Assembly (NCBI GenBank): GCA_046565865.1
Contig: JBKHXU010000063.1
Location: forward strand, 1-9,033
Length of the DNA stretch: 9,033 bases
Source of the DNA: JBKHXU01 sp046565865
Lineage (GTDB): Bacteria; Pseudomonadota; Gammaproteobacteria; Acidiferrobacterales; Sulfurifustaceae
Direction: 5' to 3'
The notes beneath the pieces were generated by a model. It was given only the letters and a program-made list of their open reading frames with translations, was not told the origin of the DNA and searched no databases. This document shows positions 1 to 6,078 of this stretch, one piece after another (position 1 is the stretch's first letter; each line of letters starts with the position of its first letter). The translations under genes were made by a program, and so were the position numbers.

Positions 1-329
1 ACCTGCGGATTGTCGGTGAGCTTCAACACCGCGATCGGATCCATGAAGCCGACGGTGACGGATTTGTCGTCCTCCTCACGCACGACTACGTTACACGGCA
101 ATAACAGTCCGATATCGGGATCGGCCGTGAGCGCGCGGTGCGCCAGCGGCGGATTGCACGCGCCCAAGATCCGATACGGGCGATGATCGACGCCAAGCTT
201 CGCCTTCAACGTCGCCTGCACATCGATTTCGGTGAGCACGCCGAAGCCCTCGGTCCTGAGCGCCTCGGTTACCTGTTTGATGGCGCTATCGAAGCCACTG
301 TTGCTGAGTTTTACGCTGAAACCATACAT
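1..329 (-). CDS. DUF302 domain protein, N-terminal part (cut by window edge)
   Basis: About 109 residues are visible, starting MYGFSVKLSNSGFDSAIKQV, and the frame is still open at base 1. The opening strand, the helix with FDSAIKQVTEALRTEGFGVL, the ILGACNPPLAHRAL segment and the following DIGLLLPCNVVV strand match my memory of the DUF302 family, small soluble alpha/beta proteins of unknown biochemical function. There is no signal peptide, so it is probably cytoplasmic. The start is fixed by GAGGAG at 336-341 on the minus strand, seven bases from the ATG. A TATAAT lies further upstream at 358-363. The gene diverges from the diguanylate cyclase and is not part of the copper transcription unit. 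DUF302 proteins occur near metal, sulfur and redox genes, but that gives no function here. The family call is fairly secure; the role is unknown. Confidence 0.82.
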   Translation of the reverse strand, partial: MYGFSVKLSNSGFDSAIKQVTEALRTEGFGVLTEIDVQATLKAKLGVDHRPYRILGACNPPLAHRALTADPDIGLLLPCNVVVREEDDKSVTVGFMDPIAVLKLTDNPQ

Positions 330-357
330 AGATTGCTCCTCAACGACGAAAACCCCG

Positions 358-363
358 ATTATA
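358..363 (-). promoter_or_regulatory. -10 box of probable promoter for the DUF302 gene
   Basis: The minus strand reads TATAAT here, a perfect sigma-70 -10 hexamer, 28 bases upstream of the DUF302 ATG. The nearest -35-like match, TTGAGT at 384-389, gives a 20-base spacer, which is longer than ideal. The site sits in an AT-rich pocket within otherwise GC-rich DNA. It is predicted from sequence only. Confidence 0.45.
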
Positions 364-372
364 CGCACCACA

Positions 373-381
373 TGCTATAAA
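373..381 (+). promoter_or_regulatory. Extended -10 of probable promoter for the diguanylate cyclase
   Basis: The plus strand reads TGCTATAAA, that is TG, one base, then TATAAA: an extended -10 element. No good -35 is present 17 bases upstream, which is tolerable for extended -10 promoters. Transcription would begin near 388, leaving a leader of about 30 bases before the GTG at 418. That agrees with the start chosen for the cyclase. It lies back to back with the DUF302 promoter, so the two may interfere. Confidence 0.4.
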
Positions 382-417
382 TTACTCAACGGACAGCCCG
401 AGGAAATCCGCCGCACC

Positions 418-2889
418 GTGGACGTTTCCCCGCCCCCGCAGTCCAATCTCACCCTCGCTCGCATCCTGCTCGGCAGCGTCGTAATGCTGCTCGGTCTCAT
501 GGTCATGATCGGCTGGATCTTGCACCAACCGCAGCTGGTGCAAATGGTGCCGGGCTACACGGCGATGGTATTCACGACCGCGCTCGGTCTTACTTTGCTG
601 GGTGGCGCACTGATTTGGGACTCGCGCTGGCCGCATCGAGGGCGTTTCGGCCCGGTGTTGCTGGCGGGACTCGCGTTCGCGCTCGGCGCCGCCACGCTCA
701 CCGAGTACACGACCGGCGCGCGGCTCGGCGTCGAATTTCCCGGCCTCCATGCATGGCTCGACAACCATCCGGGGCGGATGGCGCCGAACACCGCGCTCGC
801 CTTGATCATCAGCGCCAGCGCGATGCTGCTCGCGCGCTATGGCCGCGGCGTATGGCTCACGCTCGCGCTGATTGCGAGCTTTACAGTCGCGCTCTTGGGC
901 GTCGTCGGCATTGTCGGTTACGAGCTACGCCCGGAGTTGCTCTACGGCTGGAACATTGATGTCCGCATGGCGCTACACACGGCCAGCGGGTTCATCGCGC
1001 TCGGCGTCGGCCAGTGCATCGCCGCGTACGGGCATACGCAGTTGCGCGAGCATCTGGCGCGCCGACCGGATATCAAGATCGGTCTGATCGGCGGCGCACT
1101 GCTCGCTGGCGCCGCTGCTGTCGCCGGGATGTCGGCGTTCGTCGCGCTGCAGCGTCAGACGCACGACACGCTCACGCGCGGCTTGACGCTCGCGCTCAAT
1201 AACCGCATCGACCTCATCAATATCGAAATCGAGCGCGCGATCACCAATGCAGTGCTGATCACCACGCGACCGATCGTGCGCGAAAGCCTGGCGCGGCTGC
1301 GGACCGATCCGAATCACCCGGAGGCACTGCGTTTGCTGCACGATACCGCCGTGAGCTTCATGCCTTACGGCATGAGCGCGGTGCGATTGTACGATCCACG
1401 TGGACGCGAGATCGTGAACCGCGGGGATCTGCCGCCCGCAGCACTGACGATACGCCTAACGACGCTGGACGAGTCCGACCTTTTGTGGCGCAACGGCGAG
1501 CTGGCGCTGCGGGTGCGGGTGCCTATCGTCGACAACAACGCGCGCCTCGGGACGCTGATCGCCGAGCGACCGATGCCGGTGCTCACGCAGTTGCTATACG
1601 ACGTGGCCGGCCTCGGCAACACCGCGGAGATGACGCTCTGCGCCGAACGCCAGGCGGGCATTCACTGTTTCCCGACGCGCCTGGAACTGAAGCCGTTCGA
1701 CGTGCCGCACCGCATCGACGGCAACCGCCTACCCATCAGTTACGCGCTCGCCGGCGCGAGCGGCCACGTGATCGCCGGCGACTACCGTCGCCACAACGTG
1801 CTCGCGGTCTACGCCCCGGTCGGCGCGCTCGGGCTCGCGGCGGTGCTGAAGATCGACACGCTCGAGCTGTACCAACCGGTGCGCGCCAAGTTCGAGGTGG
1901 CGCTGATCGGATTGGTACTGGTGATTGCGATTGGCGTGGTATTGCTGCGCGTCGCGGTGTTGCCGCTGGTGCGGCGCACGATTGAATCCGAGCGCAGCAT
2001 CCGGCGCGCGCACGCCGAACTGGCGACCTCGGAGGAGCGCTTCCGCACACTGGCACGCAACGCGCCAGTCGGAATCTTTTCGACCGATCCGGAAGGCCGC
2101 TGCACCTACATCAACGAACACTGGATAGCACTCACCGGTTATACGCTGGACGAGGCCCAAGGAGACGGTTGGATACGCGCGATTCATCCGGACGATCGCG
2201 AGCGCCTCGTGCGCCAGTGGCGCGACGCAACCGGGAACGGCGCGCCGTTCAGCAGCGAGTTTCGCTTCCGCACGCCGGATGGGCGCGAGGTATGGACCGT
2301 GGCCGGCGCCATCCCTCTGCGTGCCGCCGGCGGCGGCATCGACGGCTACATCGGCACCGTCATGGATATCAGCGAGCGCAAGCGCGCCGAGGAAACGATC
2401 CGCGAACTATCCCTGGTCGACGAACTGACCGGTCTGCGCAACCGACGCGGTTTTACGCATCTGACGGAAATCGAGTTGATGTTGGCGCGGCGCATGGGCC
2501 GCGACCTGTGGCTGTTCTACGCCGACCTCGATGGTATGAAACAAATCAATGACAGCTTCGGACACGCCACCGGCGACTTGGCGCTGCAGGACACGGCGGC
2601 GATCCTGCGCGAGACGTTTCGCGAGGCCGATGTCGTCGCCCGCCTAGGGGGCGATGAATTCGCCGCGCTGTCACTCGACGCCAATCTTGAATCACCCGAT
2701 GCGATCATGGCGCGGCTAAAGGCGCGGGTCGACGCGCACAACGCCGCCGACAAGCGGCCCTATCGGTTGTCGATCAGCGTCGGCGCCGCCCGCTTTCACC
2801 CGGACCAACACCACAGCCTCGAACAGCTGATGGCCGAGGCCGACGCGGCGATGTACCGCACCAAGCAGCACGCCGGGGCGGCGCGTTAA
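418..2889 (+). CDS. Membrane-bound diguanylate cyclase with periplasmic sensor, PAS and GGDEF domains
   Basis: The 823-residue protein should make cyclic di-GMP from two GTP at the inner membrane. Seven hydrophobic segments lie near residues 16-37, 48-67, 79-97, 124-140, 146-167, 182-204 and 220-243. A periplasmic region of about 245 residues (245-491) follows; it looks Cache-like and holds C408 and C417, which could pair. An eighth span lies at 494-514, a PAS domain at about 538-660 and the cyclase domain at 664-820. The catalytic motif GGDEF (744-748) is intact. An RxxD sequence (READ), five residues before it, is a product-inhibition I-site. There is no EAL or HD-GYP domain. The open frame reaches back to 232, but that ATG lies inside the divergent DUF302 gene; GTG at 418, with AGGAA at 401-405, fits the promoter better. 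The signal sensed is unknown. Confidence 0.88.
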   Translation: MDVSPPPQSNLTLARILLGSVVMLLGLMVMIGWILHQPQLVQMVPGYTAMVFTTALGLTLLGGALIWDSRWPHRGRFGPVLLAGLAFALGAATLTEYTTGARLGVEFPGLHAWLDNHPGRMAPNTALALIISASAMLLARYGRGVWLTLALIASFTVALLGVVGIVGYELRPELLYGWNIDVRMALHTASGFIALGVGQCIAAYGHTQLREHLARRPDIKIGLIGGALLAGAAAVAGMSAFVALQRQTHDTLTRGLTLALNNRIDLINIEIERAITNAVLITTRPIVRESLARLRTDPNHPEALRLLHDTAVSFMPYGMSAVRLYDPRGREIVNRGDLPPAALTIRLTTLDESDLLWRNGELALRVRVPIVDNNARLGTLIAERPMPVLTQLLYDVAGLGNTAEMTLCAERQAGIHCFPTRLELKPFDVPHRIDGNRLPISYALAGASGHVIAGDYRRHNVLAVYAPVGALGLAAVLKIDTLELYQPVRAKFEVALIGLVLVIAIGVVLLRVAVLPLVRRTIESERSIRRAHAELATSEERFRTLARNAPVGIFSTDPEGRCTYINEHWIALTGYTLDEAQGDGWIRAIHPDDRERLVRQWRDATGNGAPFSSEFRFRTPDGREVWTVAGAIPLRAAGGGIDGYIGTVMDISERKRAEETIRELSLVDELTGLRNRRGFTHLTEIELMLARRMGRDLWLFYADLDGMKQINDSFGHATGDLALQDTAAILRETFREADVVARLGGDEFAALSLDANLESPDAIMARLKARVDAHNAADKRPYRLSISVGAARFHPDQHHSLEQLMAEADAAMYRTKQHAGAAR

Positions 2890-2893
2890 CAAT

Positions 2894-2977
2894 TTATTTT
2901 TTGTTCGAATCAAACAAGAGGTATTTCAACAGCGCGGCAATGACGAGGATGATGATGATCCAAATCGCGATGCCCAT
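2894..2977 (-). CDS. 27-residue single-span membrane peptide
   Basis: This short frame starts ATG at 2977 and ends TAA at 2894. It encodes MGIAIWIIIILVIAALLKYL and then a polar tail ending DSNKK. Residues 3-22 form one unbroken hydrophobic helix, with a Lys at 18 and a charged C-terminus. AGGGGA at 2981-2986 is a credible, slightly close ribosome site. The gene begins 20 bases after the stop of the lipoprotein cytochrome c, so it is probably last in that transcript. The shape resembles small subunits that stabilise membrane oxidases or transporters, but I recognise no family. A chance frame of this length is possible, yet the clean helix, the ribosome site and the operon position argue for a real gene. 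Confidence 0.62.
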   Translation of the reverse strand: MGIAIWIIIILVIAALLKYLLFDSNKK

Positions 2978-2997
2978 GGTTCCCCTCGGAAAAGTGA

Positions 2998-3450
2998 TTA
3001 ACCGCGCGGTTCCGGATTGCTCTTGCGCCAAGTGGCGTACACCTCGGGCGGCCACAGCGCCTGAAACCAGCTGATGATCGCTTCGATCTCGGCGTCGCTC
3101 AGGCGGCCGTTCCATGCCGGCATCACCGGCTGTCCGTCGCGCTTGGCGCCGTTCTTGATGATGGCGAGAAGCTGCGCGCGCGAGCGCTTCCAGTCGTTGC
3201 CGGTTCCGTTCAACGGCGGCGCCGCGATCACGCCGGGCGTCTGCCAGTCCGGATGGCCCTGCGCCTCTGGGCCATGACATTGCGCGCAGTGTTCTTCGAA
3301 TAGCTTCGCGCCGCGGTTCAGCGCCGCGAGCGAGACCGATACGTCGACCGCCGGGGTCGTGGTCGGCGTCGGCACCGGGTTCTCTTTCTTCTGGCACGCG
3401 CAGACGGCCAGCAGCGCGAGCCCCAATCCGAACAAACAGCGGCGTTCCAT
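2998..3450 (-). CDS. Lipoprotein c-type cytochrome, monohaem (distal copy)
   Basis: This 150-residue protein has a hydrophobic leader (LFGLGLALLAVCAC) with likely lipidation at C19; the lipobox VCAC is unusual in having Cys at -2. A Pro/Thr-rich linker (about 25-35) comes next. The haem-binding motif CAQCH spans residues 55-59, and M110 in PVMPAW is the probable sixth ligand. It should be a membrane-tethered periplasmic electron carrier. The C-terminal stretch LSDAEIEAIISWFQALWPPE is nearly repeated in the cytochrome at 3933-4397, so the two are paralogues. The Shine-Dalgarno GAGGGA touches the ATG, which is closer than normal and suggests weak initiation. The gene lies 81 bases after the Met-rich gene, across a strong hairpin, and 20 bases before the 27-residue peptide. 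The redox partner is unknown; CopA-derived or respiratory electrons are possible. Confidence 0.88.
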   Translation of the reverse strand: MERRCLFGLGLALLAVCACQKKENPVPTPTTTPAVDVSVSLAALNRGAKLFEEHCAQCHGPEAQGHPDWQTPGVIAAPPLNGTGNDWKRSRAQLLAIIKNGAKRDGQPVMPAWNGRLSDAEIEAIISWFQALWPPEVYATWRKSNPEPRG

Positions 3451-3489
3451 TCCCTCATGATAGCGGGCGACGCTGCATCGCAGAAGTCA

Positions 3490-3511
3490 CCGGCCGCTGA
3501 CATGCGGCCGG
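3490..3511 (-). other. Perfect GC hairpin between the Met-rich and cytochrome genes
   Basis: CCGGCCGC and GCGGCCGG form a perfect 8-bp stem around a six-base loop, TGACAT. It starts about 20 bases after the stop of the Met-rich gene. No run of T follows on the minus strand, so it is not a standard intrinsic terminator. It could slow decay of the upstream message or reduce read-through into the distal cytochrome. Function is inferred. Confidence 0.5.
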
Positions 3512-3531
3512 CGTCTCCAACGACGGGGCTG

Positions 3532-3894
3532 CTAGTGCTTGTGCGCGTCGGCCCCCGCGGCCGGCTTACCGCCACCCTTCCCACCATGCCCGCCCATCAT
3601 GCCGCCCATTCCCTGCATCATCGGCATCATCATCTGCATGTGCGATTGCATCGCCTTCATGTGCTCCTGCTGCAATTTCTGGCGTTCTTCGGGTGTCTTG
3701 GCGTCCTGCATTTGATGCATCATGTCGTGCATCTTCATCATGCTCTGCTGCATCTGCTGCATCTTCGCCGGGTCCATGCCCGACATGCCGCCGCCCTTCG
3801 CGCCCATCTCTTTCATGTGCTGTGCGCTATAGGCGCCGACCGAGCTGAAGGCCAAGCCGGCGAGTAGTACTGCGGTAGTAAGGTTGCGCTTCAT
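3532..3894 (-). CDS. Exported Met/His-rich protein, probable periplasmic copper-binding protein
   Basis: The protein has 120 residues, of which 24 are Met and 8 are His, and no Cys. A signal peptide (MKRNLTTAVLLAGLAFSSVG) ends with cleavage near residue 21-24. The mature chain has Met-rich helical runs at 37-62 and 79-100 (for example MQMMMPMMQGM), split by KTPEERQKL at 66-74, then a Gly/Lys tail ending HKH. Clustered Met thioethers favour Cu(I), so periplasmic copper binding or delivery is likely. The spacing faintly resembles Spy/CpxP-type stress proteins, but I cannot assign it there. AAGGAG at 3901-3906 is a strong ribosome site that fixes the start; initiation may be far better than for its neighbours. 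It sits between two paralogous cytochromes, 38 bases after the first. Specific family is not recognised. Confidence 0.85.
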   Translation of the reverse strand: MKRNLTTAVLLAGLAFSSVGAYSAQHMKEMGAKGGGMSGMDPAKMQQMQQSMMKMHDMMHQMQDAKTPEERQKLQQEHMKAMQSHMQMMMPMMQGMGGMMGGHGGKGGGKPAAGADAHKH

Positions 3895-3932
3895 GGTTTG
3901 CTCCTTCTGGTTAAGTTGACTCCGGTGAATCA

Positions 3933-4397
3933 CTAGCGCGATTTTGCATCGAGCTCGCTCCATGCCCGATAAATTTCCTCGGGCCACAACGACTGAAACC
4001 AGACGATCACGGCGTCCACGTCCGCGTCGCTTAACTTGCCGCGCCACGCGGGCATGCCACCGCGCGGCTGCGTACCGTCGAAAATAATCTGCTTGAGCTG
4101 CGCGCGCGGGTGATGCCAGGCATGCGCGCTGCCGTCGAGTGGTGGCGGCGGATACTTGCCGTCGGCGCCCGGCCGGTGCCAGTCCTTGGCGCCCTCGGCG
4201 CGCGCGCCGTGACACACGGCGCAGTTAGCGGCGTACACCGCCGCGCCGTGCCGCACCTGCGCCGCCGACACGCCGCGTGCCGCCAGGCGCTCGGGCGGAA
4301 TCGCTACCGACGCCGGCGCAGTCACCGCGGGGTCCGGCGTGCGGTTACAGCCGGCAAGGGTGAGTACCGCCAATACTACGATCGCTTTAGTGCGCAT
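3933..4397 (-). CDS. Lipoprotein c-type cytochrome, monohaem (proximal copy)
   Basis: Numbered from the GTG at 4403, the lipobox is LAGC with lipidation at C19, a textbook signal. The haem motif CAVCH is at 61-65, and M117 in GGMPAW is the likely distal ligand. The mature protein should be anchored to a membrane and face the periplasm. The stretch from DWHRPG to the end aligns well with the cytochrome at 2998-3450, including LSDADVDAVIVWFQSLWPEE. Two starts are possible: GTG at 4403 or ATG at 4397, differing by two residues; I chose ATG. Either way the gene overlaps the end of the upstream cytochrome (stop 4387) by 11-17 bases, so translation is probably coupled. No strong ribosome site is visible, in keeping with coupling. 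A periplasmic electron-transfer role is secure; the partner is inferred. Confidence 0.9.
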   Translation of the reverse strand: MRTKAIVVLAVLTLAGCNRTPDPAVTAPASVAIPPERLAARGVSAAQVRHGAAVYAANCAVCHGARAEGAKDWHRPGADGKYPPPPLDGSAHAWHHPRAQLKQIIFDGTQPRGGMPAWRGKLSDADVDAVIVWFQSLWPEEIYRAWSELDAKSR

Positions 4398-4887
4398 GCT
4401 CACTATGACCGGCAGATGGCTCCGGCGTTTTCGGTTTCGCCTTGGCGCCGCCGCCCGAACGTTGCATGTAATTCACCACGTCCCAAATCTGATTTACGCT
4501 CAGCACGCCCTTCCACGGCGGCATCGCCCCACGACCGACTTCGACCTTCCACGCGAGATCGCCGGCGCTGTGCTGCGGCGCCATCGTCGCGAGATCGGCG
4601 GGTTTGGGCGTGAGCGCCTTGCCCGCCGGTCCGTCGCCGCGGCCGCTGACGCCGTGACAGCTGGCGCAGTTGTCGGCGTAGATTTTTTTACCGCGCGCGA
4701 TGGAAGCGGCGTCCTTCTTAATCGGGTTCTTACGCTTTGCTTGCTCCGGCGGCGCAGTCCAATGATCATCGCCATGCATCCCACCGTGATCCATGCCTTT
4801 GTGATCGCCCGCGGCATACAGCGGGAGCGACGTCGTCAGCGCGAAGCCGCATACCACTGTCAGCATCGATTTAGAAAACTTGTTCAT
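4387..4887 (-). CDS. Periplasmic c-type cytochrome with His/Met-rich N-terminus
   Basis: The 166-residue protein has a Sec signal peptide (about 1-26, ending LPLYAA). A metal-ligand-rich segment GDHKGMDHGGMHGDDHW follows at 27-43. The haem motif CASCH is at 74-78 and M122 in GAMPPWKG is the probable axial Met. The fold is class I cytochrome c; GDGPAGKALTPKPADLA resembles CcoP-like and other small haem domains. A short tail, HSEHAH, adds more His. The His/Met arm is unusual for a cytochrome and suggests it meets copper directly. GGAG about seven bases before the ATG at 4887 sets the start; the frame stays open upstream only through an intergenic repeat. It is the first gene after that repeat, and its end overlaps the next cytochrome. 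It is less like the two lipoprotein cytochromes than they are like each other. Confidence 0.9.
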   Translation of the reverse strand: MNKFSKSMLTVVCGFALTTSLPLYAAGDHKGMDHGGMHGDDHWTAPPEQAKRKNPIKKDAASIARGKKIYADNCASCHGVSGRGDGPAGKALTPKPADLATMAPQHSAGDLAWKVEVGRGAMPPWKGVLSVNQIWDVVNYMQRSGGGAKAKPKTPEPSAGHSEHAH

Positions 4888-4908
4888 CGTGTCTCCTCGT
4901 TTTTGGCT

Positions 4909-4996
4909 GTCATTGCGAGGAGCGAAGTGACGAAGCAATCTCCAAACAACCGCCCAGAATCGAAAGATTGCTTCGCTTCGCTTCGCTCGCAATGAC
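4909..4996. repeat. Dispersed intergenic inverted repeat (TCATTGCGAG family)
   Basis: The left arm (4909-4941, starting GTCATTGCGAGGAGCGAAG) and right arm (4965-4996, ending CTCGCAATGAC) are inverted copies, matching over 11 bases at each end with small differences in the middle. They enclose 23 bases of unrelated sequence. Repeats with this consensus are known to me from intergenic regions of many proteobacteria; they encode nothing, though annotation often reads them as spurious peptides. As RNA it would form a long hairpin between copB and the cytochrome genes, so it could separate or differentially stabilise the two parts. No transposase lies nearby. Confidence 0.8.
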
Positions 4997-5046
4997 GGCA
5001 CTTTTTTGCACGGTCCCTCCCGCACGAGAGAGGAAGTTTCGCTGCG

Positions 5047-6078
5047 CTAGAACCACACCCGCACCCCGGCCACGGTGCGCGTTTCGCCTTTATCCTCGCC
5101 GGCCGCGCGCGCGAGGTCGGCGGTCTCGCCAAATTTCATCGCGCGCTCGATTCCAACGTACGGCGCAAACTCGCGCTTGATCTCATAGCGCAGCCGCAAC
5201 CCAACACTGGCGTTGGTGATACCGCTGCCAAGCTCGCGTTCGGTGTCGTCCTTGCTCAGCCAATTGGCCTCGAACCGCGGTTGCAGGATCAGGCGTTGGG
5301 TAAACAGCAGTTCGTATTCGGCGTCGAACCGCACCGCCGCGCGCCCGTCCTCGCCGACGTATGCCGTCGCTTCCATCTCGAACCAGTACGGCGCGAGCCC
5401 TTGTACGCCGAACGCGAGCCAGCTGCGATTCGGTCCGTCGCCGCTGTCGTAGCGCACGCCGAGCTGCGTGTCCCAAAACGGCGCGATGGCATGGCCCCAT
5501 AACAGCTCCGTGCGCGCCTCTTTCACGCGCCCGGTATCGACCTCGCCCTCGGCCTTGAGCACGGCACGGTCGTACGAGTAGCCGTACCACGCCTCGACGT
5601 CGTACGCGTTCTCGCTGTTGTTGTCCGAGCGCGTCGCCTCGAGGCGATCGGCGAGCACGGACAGCACGCGGTGTTCCTCGCCCATCATGTGCAGCTTGTA
5701 GGGACCGAAGTCGTAGCCGCCGGAGTACGCATGCGGGTCGCGCGCATCGGGCGGGGCCGTGCCGCCTTGCATCGAGCCGTGGTCCATGGCCGCCGGTGCC
5801 TGCGAACTCGGCGCGGCGCCATGCCCCGCGTGCTCGCCGCTTGGCGCCGGCATCTGATGACCGGCGTGCGGGTCCGCGGCCGGCGCGGCGGGCATTTGAT
5901 GCCCCGCGTGCGGATCGGCCGCCGCTGGGTTCGGCGTTGGCGTTTCGGCACCGGACGTAGGCGCCGGCGTCGATCGATGTCCGGCGTGCGGGTCGTCCTC
6001 TTGCGCGTAAACATTGCCGCCGCTCGCCATCAACACCGCGACGATTGTCAGAGTTGCTTTCATGTCGCGCCGCCTCAT
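5047..6078 (-). CDS. copB: Outer-membrane copper resistance protein CopB/PcoB
   Basis: The 343-residue protein has a signal peptide ending near NVYAQ (26). A disordered His/Met/Pro-rich region (about 27-118) carries four HAGH units (31-34, 57-60, 71-74, 83-86) and MDHGSM. From DFGPYKLHMM (123) onward it is a beta-barrel of the CopB family, with alternating strands such as YDVEAWYGYSYD and WFEMEATAYVGEDG and a terminal aromatic residue (VRVWF). In the family CopB lies in the outer membrane and helps CopA-dependent copper sequestration or export; its mechanism is poorly known. The stop of copA and this ATG share ATGA, pointing to coupled translation, with AGGTGG upstream. A second start, ATG at 6063, has its own GAGG and would shorten the product by five residues. 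Identity is very likely; the start is less certain. Confidence 0.93.
   Translation of the reverse strand: MRRRDMKATLTIVAVLMASGGNVYAQEDDPHAGHRSTPAPTSGAETPTPNPAAADPHAGHQMPAAPAADPHAGHQMPAPSGEHAGHGAAPSSQAPAAMDHGSMQGGTAPPDARDPHAYSGGYDFGPYKLHMMGEEHRVLSVLADRLEATRSDNNSENAYDVEAWYGYSYDRAVLKAEGEVDTGRVKEARTELLWGHAIAPFWDTQLGVRYDSGDGPNRSWLAFGVQGLAPYWFEMEATAYVGEDGRAAVRFDAEYELLFTQRLILQPRFEANWLSKDDTERELGSGITNASVGLRLRYEIKREFAPYVGIERAMKFGETADLARAAGEDKGETRTVAGVRVWF
5821..5994 (-). repeat. HAGH peptide repeats in CopB
   Basis: This stretch encodes three DPHAGH units (two extended as DPHAGHQMP) and a final EHAGHG, spaced 26, 14 and 12 residues apart. The two DPHAGHQMP copies use different codons, so they are not a fresh DNA duplication, or have been kept at protein level. 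His and Met in such arms are expected to bind copper ions. Confidence 0.8.

Noticed and set aside
232..417. Upstream extension of the cyclase to an ATG at 232
   Set aside because: It would start inside the divergent DUF302 gene and upstream of the likely promoter; the extra residues have no domain or membrane character.
2887..2905. AACAA...TTGTT with a T run between the convergent stops as a bidirectional terminator
   Set aside because: The stem is only five AT-rich pairs with an eight-base loop, too weak to call an intrinsic terminator.
2894..3397. 167-residue minus-strand frame joining cytochrome sequence to the membrane peptide
   Set aside because: Most of it is an out-of-frame shadow of the cytochrome at 2998-3450; only the last 27 codons are supported as a gene with its own start.
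3457..3867. Plus-strand frame with many His residues, resembling a His-rich metal protein
   Set aside because: It is the antisense of the Met-rich gene: ATG codons read as CAT (His) on the other strand. It has no ribosome site or signal peptide.
4888..5025. 46-residue N-terminal extension of the His/Met cytochrome
   Set aside because: It is a translation of the intergenic inverted repeat (RAKRSEAIF..., HFAPRNDS) placed before a clear signal peptide with its own ribosome site.
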